Origin: Gammaproteobacteria bacterium
GTDB taxonomy: Bacteria > Gemmatimonadota > Gemmatimonadetes > Longimicrobiales > Gaopeijiaceae
Direction of reading: 5' to 3'
DNA length: 64,000 nucleotides
NCBI GenBank assembly: GCA_028820325.1
Contig: JAPPJO010000118.1
Coordinates: forward strand, 1-64,000
Under the pieces are notes generated by a model. That model was not told the DNA's origin. It saw only the letters and a list, made by a program, of their open reading frames with translations, and did not search any database. Positions within the stretch are counted from its first letter, which is position 1, and every line of letters starts with the position of its first letter. Shown here in pieces: positions 60,626 to 64,000 of this stretch. The position numbers and the translations under genes are program-made.

Positions 60626-62214
60626 CGCAATCGCACCACCGGGTGTTTGACCTTGAGGTCGGTCTTGCGCAGCAGATCGTGCACGGTAACGCACAGCCAG
60701 CGGTTCTCGTCAACCGAGTAGGTGACGCGCAGCCGGGGCGCCGTGCCCCTGCCGGGCGGGTTCAGCGGCAGCGCCGGATCGGCCTCGTTGAGGCACAGGC
60801 AGAAGGCCCGCTCGCCCGCGATCCGGGGCGTGAAGTACCGCGAGCCGTTCGGGCGTTCGGTCCACTCGACCGGACGCCCGGCGACCCGCCCCACCTCGCA
60901 AACGAACAGGTTGATGTGCTGCTGACCATCGAATCCGGGGGCGTAATAGCGCGTCACGAAGTTGTCGGCCGTCGGAAAGCAGGTGCCGCCGGGGATCAGC
61001 AGCTCGTACTCGGCCTCTCCGCCATCGTCGGGCAGCAGGCGAAGCGCGTAGTCGTGGTAGATGAAGTCCTGGACGTGCGCGCCTCCCGCGTAGATGCACG
61101 CACCCCGCGCGACGCTCGCGAAGGGGAGCCACTCCCGCACCTTCTCCCGCCCGAGCACGTCGCCCACGACATTGCGTACTTCGGGAAGCAGGGTGGATCC
61201 GCCCTCAAGGATCACGTCGTCGATCTCGTCCCGCGGGACGCCGTGCCGGGTGCGGAGTTCGGTGAGCAGGGCGTCCAGGAGTTCCCGCATGCGCGCGTAC
61301 AGCCCGTTCTCGGCGAGAATGTCGTGCAGCACGTCATAGTCAAGCGTGCCGAACGACTCGTTGCGGAAGGTGAAGTCGCCCTCGCTCCCGGCGCTCGCGA
61401 GCAGCTTCACGCGCTCGGCCTCCCACCGGAGCGCCACCTCCCACTCGGGCCAGTCGTGCAGCGCCGAGGGCACGAACCGCTCCAGAATCCAGCCGTCGAC
61501 ATCGTCGCCGCCGAGTTCCACGGCCTGCTTCGCCAGGACCTCCGCCCGCCCGGTCTCCATCGTCCGCGCGCCGTGAGTGCGGACCACGGCGGCCTCCATC
61601 GATCCGCCCCCGAAGTCGAAGGCCACCAGGGTGGTGGGGCGTCCGACGTCCACCCCGTAGCCGAGCGCGGCCGCGACGGGTTCGTCGAGCGTCCGGAACA
61701 CGACCCCGGTCGGCCGGCCCCGCAGGCGCGCCCAGACGCGCTCCCACCAGCCGCGCCGCTTCAGGCCCCGGACGATCGCCTGCAGTTCGGCCCGGTACGT
61801 CTCGTAGAAGCCGCTGGGCGTGGCGATGGTGATATCGGCGACCTCTTCGTCGAAGCGCGCCTCGAGCGTGTGGATGACCTGGCGGAGGAAGAGCGAAGCG
61901 ATATCCTGGGCGGTGAAGCTCCTCCCGCCCACGCGCGCCATGGCGCGGCCGCTCTCCATCCCGAGATGGCGCTTGAAGCCGCGCGCGAAGCCCGCCGCCT
62001 GCCCGTCCCAGTTGTAGGTGACGGCTTCCTGGCCGATCAGGACCTTGTCGCCCTCCCCGTCCATGACGCATACGCAGGACGGCATGACGGGCGTCTGAGT
62101 GACGGGTTCGAGCTTCGCGAGGTCCGGCAGGTTGAGGATGTGCGGCCGGCCCGAGCGGTCCTCGCAGATGGTCGTGTTGGAGGTGCCGAGGTCGATGGCC
62201 CAGTGGGTTGGCAT
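60622..62214 (-). CDS. Hsp70-like protein without helical lid
   Basis: About 530 residues from the MPTHWAID start (an alternative starts six codons upstream; neither has a good ribosome-binding site). Actin-like nucleotide-binding domain: phosphate-1 AIDLGTSNT at 6-14, phosphate-2 FDFGGGSMEAAVV near 222, and adenosine motif VILEGGSTLLPEV near 340. After the ATPase it has only a short beta-rich C-terminal region and lacks the DnaK lid, so it is not the housekeeping chaperone. It is co-transcribed with the HEAT gene and divergent from a membrane protein; substrate and partners unknown. Confidence 0.85.
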   Translation of the reverse strand: MPTHWAIDLGTSNTTICEDRSGRPHILNLPDLAKLEPVTQTPVMPSCVCVMDGEGDKVLIGQEAVTYNWDGQAAGFARGFKRHLGMESGRAMARVGGRSFTAQDIASLFLRQVIHTLEARFDEEVADITIATPSGFYETYRAELQAIVRGLKRRGWWERVWARLRGRPTGVVFRTLDEPVAAALGYGVDVGRPTTLVAFDFGGGSMEAAVVRTHGARTMETGRAEVLAKQAVELGGDDVDGWILERFVPSALHDWPEWEVALRWEAERVKLLASAGSEGDFTFRNESFGTLDYDVLHDILAENGLYARMRELLDALLTELRTRHGVPRDEIDDVILEGGSTLLPEVRNVVGDVLGREKVREWLPFASVARGACIYAGGAHVQDFIYHDYALRLLPDDGGEAEYELLIPGGTCFPTADNFVTRYYAPGFDGQQHINLFVCEVGRVAGRPVEWTERPNGSRYFTPRIAGERAFCLCLNEADPALPLNPPGRGTAPRLRVTYSVDENRWLCVTVHDLLRKTDLKVKHPVVRLR

Positions 62215-62285
62215 GGATGAATCTACTGTCATGACGTATGGTGTCGAGTTCGCCGAGGATTGCGGGCCAACCAGGATCACAGGCG

Positions 62286-63017
62286 ATGGCCGGACACAAC
62301 TCCGATCGGGAAGCTGCGGACCAGGGCACACGGATGAGCGGTTCGGGGATCCCCGTGGGACTGCTCATCGCGGTGGTGATCGGCCTGCTGGCGCTGCTCG
62401 GCATCGGTACCCGCTACTACGTCCACGGGGACGTGAACGCCATCCATTGCCTGTTCAGTGTGTTCTTCTCGACCAATCTCCTGATCTGCTACTGGGAGAT
62501 GTGCCTGTTCTTCCGCAGGGACCATGTCGCGGCGCGCGCGCAGCATTGGCGCCAATGGCGGCGTGAAACCGGCCGCACCCCGGCGGTCGAATTCCTGACC
62601 GCCAGGGTTCCGCTGCGCCGGATCCTGTCGCCGACGGTCTGGGCCGACGTCTGGGCGACGTACTCGATGATCGATTCGGCGTACGAGGAGCGCGGCAGCT
62701 TCGGCTTCGCTGCAGACGTCGGCAACGGGTTCGTGACGCCCATTCCGACATTGCTCCTGTACGCGGCGTATACCCTCGAATCTCTGTCCGCCATCGTGGC
62801 CGGGATCATCGGGGCGATGCTCTTCTGGCAGTGGGTCTACGCGTCGTCGCTCTACTGGGTCAGCTTCTTCATGGCCCGGAAGCACACCCGCCTCACCAGG
62901 CGTGAACTCTTCGTCTACGTGCTCGGGCTCAACGCCGTCTGGGTGTTGATTCCGATGTTCGGCCTGTACGTGTCCGTTCGTCTGATTCTCGACGGCGCCT
63001 ACGGCGTTCTGGGATGA
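62286..63017 (+). CDS. Integral membrane protein of unknown family
   Basis: About 243 residues from ATG 62286 (MAGHNSDREAA); ATG 62334 (MSGSGIP) and ATG 62238 are alternatives. Roughly five hydrophobic segments: PVGLLIAVVIGLLALLGIGT, NAIHCLFSVFFSTNLLICYWEM, IPTLLLYAAYTLESLSAIVAGIIGAMLF, QWVYASSLYWVSFFMA, and VLGLNAVWVLIPMFGLYVSV. A basic loop between the second and third segments contains ARAQHWRQWRRETGR. I did not recognise a family. It is divergent from, and shares its control region with, the Hsp70-like/HEAT pair, so it might be functionally linked. Confidence 0.6.
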   Translation: MAGHNSDREAADQGTRMSGSGIPVGLLIAVVIGLLALLGIGTRYYVHGDVNAIHCLFSVFFSTNLLICYWEMCLFFRRDHVAARAQHWRQWRRETGRTPAVEFLTARVPLRRILSPTVWADVWATYSMIDSAYEERGSFGFAADVGNGFVTPIPTLLLYAAYTLESLSAIVAGIIGAMLFWQWVYASSLYWVSFFMARKHTRLTRRELFVYVLGLNAVWVLIPMFGLYVSVRLILDGAYGVLG

Positions 63018-63019
63018 AC

Positions 63020-63048
63020 TGGACATCACTGGTGACTGGTCATATAAT
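63020..63048 (+). promoter_or_regulatory. Promoter/operator of the phd-vapC-type module
   Basis: TGGACA (63020-63025) and a perfect TATAAT (63043-63048) are 17 bases apart; the -35 is one base off consensus. The -10 is inside an imperfect palindrome, GGTCATAT / ATATGTCC, as expected for autoregulation by the antitoxin. Confidence 0.7.
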
Positions 63049-63078
63049 ATGTCCATATCATGCTAGGAGGATGAAGCC

Positions 63079-63336
63079 ATGAAGACACACCCGAAGGCGC
63101 AGGAGAGCACGGCGCCGCCCCGGAGGATCGGCGCGGCGCGATTCAAGGAGCAGTGCCTCGCGTTGCTGGATCGGCTCGGTCCTGACGGCCTGGTGATCAC
63201 CAAGCGAGGCAGACCGGTCGCGCGGGTGTTGCCCTACGATCGGGACTCGGCCAGCCTGATCGGCAGTCTGCGGGACAAGCTCGAGATCCGGGGGGATATC
63301 ATGTCCACGGGGATTCGCTGGGACGCGGAGTGCTGA
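63079..63336 (+). CDS. Phd/YefM-type antitoxin
   Basis: 85 residues. The Phd-like DNA-binding N-terminal part has IGAARFKEQCLALLDRL and the VITKRGRPVARVLPY strand-turn of the family. The C-terminal helix SASLIGSLRDKLEIRGDI is the toxin-neutralising part. The ATG at 63079 has AGGAGG eight bases upstream; an ATG directly after that site (63071) is too close. The toxin start overlaps its stop. Confidence 0.85.
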   Translation: MKTHPKAQESTAPPRRIGAARFKEQCLALLDRLGPDGLVITKRGRPVARVLPYDRDSASLIGSLRDKLEIRGDIMSTGIRWDAEC

Positions 63337-63692
63337 ACCTCGACACGCATATCCTCATCTACGCCCTGCGCGGAGAACTGGCCGAAAGCGAGCGGCAATT
63401 GCTCGCCGAAACGCAGTGGTCGGTCTCCTCCATCGTCTTCTGGGAGATCGCGAAGCTCAACCAACTGGGCCGGGTCGGGGTGGACCTCGACGACCGGGAC
63501 GTGGTCCGGGCCCTGAGTCGCATCCGCTCGTGGCCGATCGATCTGGCAGTGGCCCGCGCCTCGGCCCGTCTGGATTTCAGGGGCGATCCGGCCGACGAGA
63601 TCATCGCGGCGACCAGCGTCGTCCACGGAATCCCGCTCGTCACGCGGGACGCCGTGATTCGCAGGTCAACGCTCGTCCCACTGGCTCTTTAG
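63330..63692 (+). CDS. VapC-type PIN-domain toxin
   Basis: 120 residues. PIN-domain acidic residues are in place: the first aspartate in LNLDTHILIYAL, a glutamate in SSIVFWEIAKL, then DPADEIIAATSVVHGIPLVTRD with the third and fourth acids near 85-103. These coordinate metal for RNA cleavage. The GTG start overlaps the antitoxin end. It is a typical ribonuclease toxin and the tdk gene follows after 16 bases. Confidence 0.88.
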   Translation: MLNLDTHILIYALRGELAESERQLLAETQWSVSSIVFWEIAKLNQLGRVGVDLDDRDVVRALSRIRSWPIDLAVARASARLDFRGDPADEIIAATSVVHGIPLVTRDAVIRRSTLVPLAL

Positions 63693-63708
63693 CCCGCAGG
63701 GAAGAGCC

Positions 63709-64000
63709 ATGCTCCACGGGGCGAGACACGGATGGGTAGAGGTCGTCGCCGGCGTCATGTTCAGCGGCAAGTCCGAGGAGCTGATCCGGCGCGTGCGGCG
63801 CGCGCTCATCGCCGGAAGGCGGGTGCAGCTCTTCAAGTCGCACCTGGACGACCGCTACGGCGGCCAGTTCCGCATCTCGTCGCACGACGGCCGCCAGATC
63901 GACGCCGAGCCCGTCTCCAACTCCGTGCAACTCGCCGAGAAGGTCCGTCCGGAGACGCAGGTCCTCGCCATCGACGAGGCCCAGTTCCTGGATGACGGCA
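63709..64000 (+). CDS. tdk: Thymidine kinase, N-terminal part (runs off the window)
   Basis: 97 codons visible, no stop before the window end. Walker A GVMFSGKS at 15-22, then the lasso/effector region RRVQLFKSHLDDRYGG, and Walker B AIDEAQF near 88-94. These are the motifs of bacterial type II (TK1-like) thymidine kinase, which phosphorylates deoxythymidine in the salvage pathway. The C-terminal zinc-binding and lasso segments lie outside. AGGGAAGAG precedes the ATG at about six bases. It sits 16 bases after the PIN toxin. Confidence 0.9.
   Translation, partial: MLHGARHGWVEVVAGVMFSGKSEELIRRVRRALIAGRRVQLFKSHLDDRYGGQFRISSHDGRQIDAEPVSNSVQLAEKVRPETQVLAIDEAQFLDDG

Noticed and set aside
63018..63019. 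Whether the window contains rRNA, tRNA or CRISPR arrays
   Set aside because: I looked for tRNA T-loop-like sequences and regularly spaced repeats over the window and found none; only the repeats listed above were seen. A covariance-model scan would be decisive.

Overview
The window is 64 kb of high-GC DNA, about two-thirds G+C by eye, from a Gram-negative-type bacterium. Evidence for an outer membrane includes a beta-barrel porin, two TolC-like outer-membrane factors, RND pumps and several lipoprotein signals. The gene mix (tandem secreted amidohydrolases with TolB-like propellers, a DUF222/HNH gene, Hsp70-like/HEAT genes, an ARPP-1/MerR pair) would fit Gemmatimonadota. That placement is an inference, since there is no rRNA or other marker in the window. 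I found 44 complete protein genes and one that runs off the right edge (thymidine kinase). I saw no tRNA, rRNA, CRISPR array or insertion sequence, and no gene-free stretch longer than 300 bases.

Layout. (1) 0.15-1.8 kb: a lone DUF262/HNH-like GmrSD-type protein in lower-GC DNA. (2) 2-10.1 kb: a branched-chain-amino-acid-type ABC importer operon (livG, AMP-ligase, livH, livM, binding protein, livF, PaaK-like ligase), which probably imports a carboxylate and turns it into a CoA thioester. (3) 10.2-19.1 kb: ion and solute transport genes: a TM-helix channel protein, an SLC12-like permease, two SLC13-type permeases with RCK_C domains (four copies in one of them) and an alginate-export-type porin. 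(4) 19.2-25.9 kb: a secreted YVTN propeller with a duplicated CXXCH cytochrome, a secreted amidohydrolase, then an acyl-CoA dehydrogenase / CitE-like lyase / MaoC-like hydratase cassette. (5) 26.0-26.6 kb: a MazEF toxin-antitoxin pair. (6) 26.6-32.2 kb: an operon of a TolB-propeller amidohydrolase, a lipoprotein alpha/beta hydrolase and a YfcC-type carrier.

(7) 32.3-35.3 kb: ARPP-1-family gene and MerR regulator, divergent, around a near-consensus sigma-70 promoter flanked by an 18-bp direct repeat, followed by a fructosamine-kinase-family gene. (8) 35.4-41.4 kb: a first heavy-metal-type RND efflux operon (outer-membrane factor, adaptor, pump). (9) 41.6-43.1 kb: a DUF222/HNH endonuclease. (10) 43.2-54.1 kb, minus strand: a Cus-type Cu(I)/Ag(I) efflux operon, headed by a small His/Met/Cys-rich protein. 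It runs straight into an MscS-like channel with a lipoprotein signal and a translationally coupled 1063-residue P-loop protein whose Walker A lysine is valine. (11) 54.2-59.2 kb: an NTF2/SnoaL-like secreted protein and two coupled amidohydrolases, one of which has lost its metal-binding histidines. (12) 59.3-63.0 kb: an Hsp70-like/HEAT-repeat gene pair divergent from a membrane protein. (13) 63.0-63.7 kb: a Phd/VapC-type toxin-antitoxin pair with a clear promoter. (14) 63.7 kb to the end: the start of thymidine kinase.

The best candidates for undescribed biology are the MscS-lipoprotein/degenerate-ATPase pair, the ARPP-1/MerR locus with its operator architecture, and the Hsp70-like/HEAT module.
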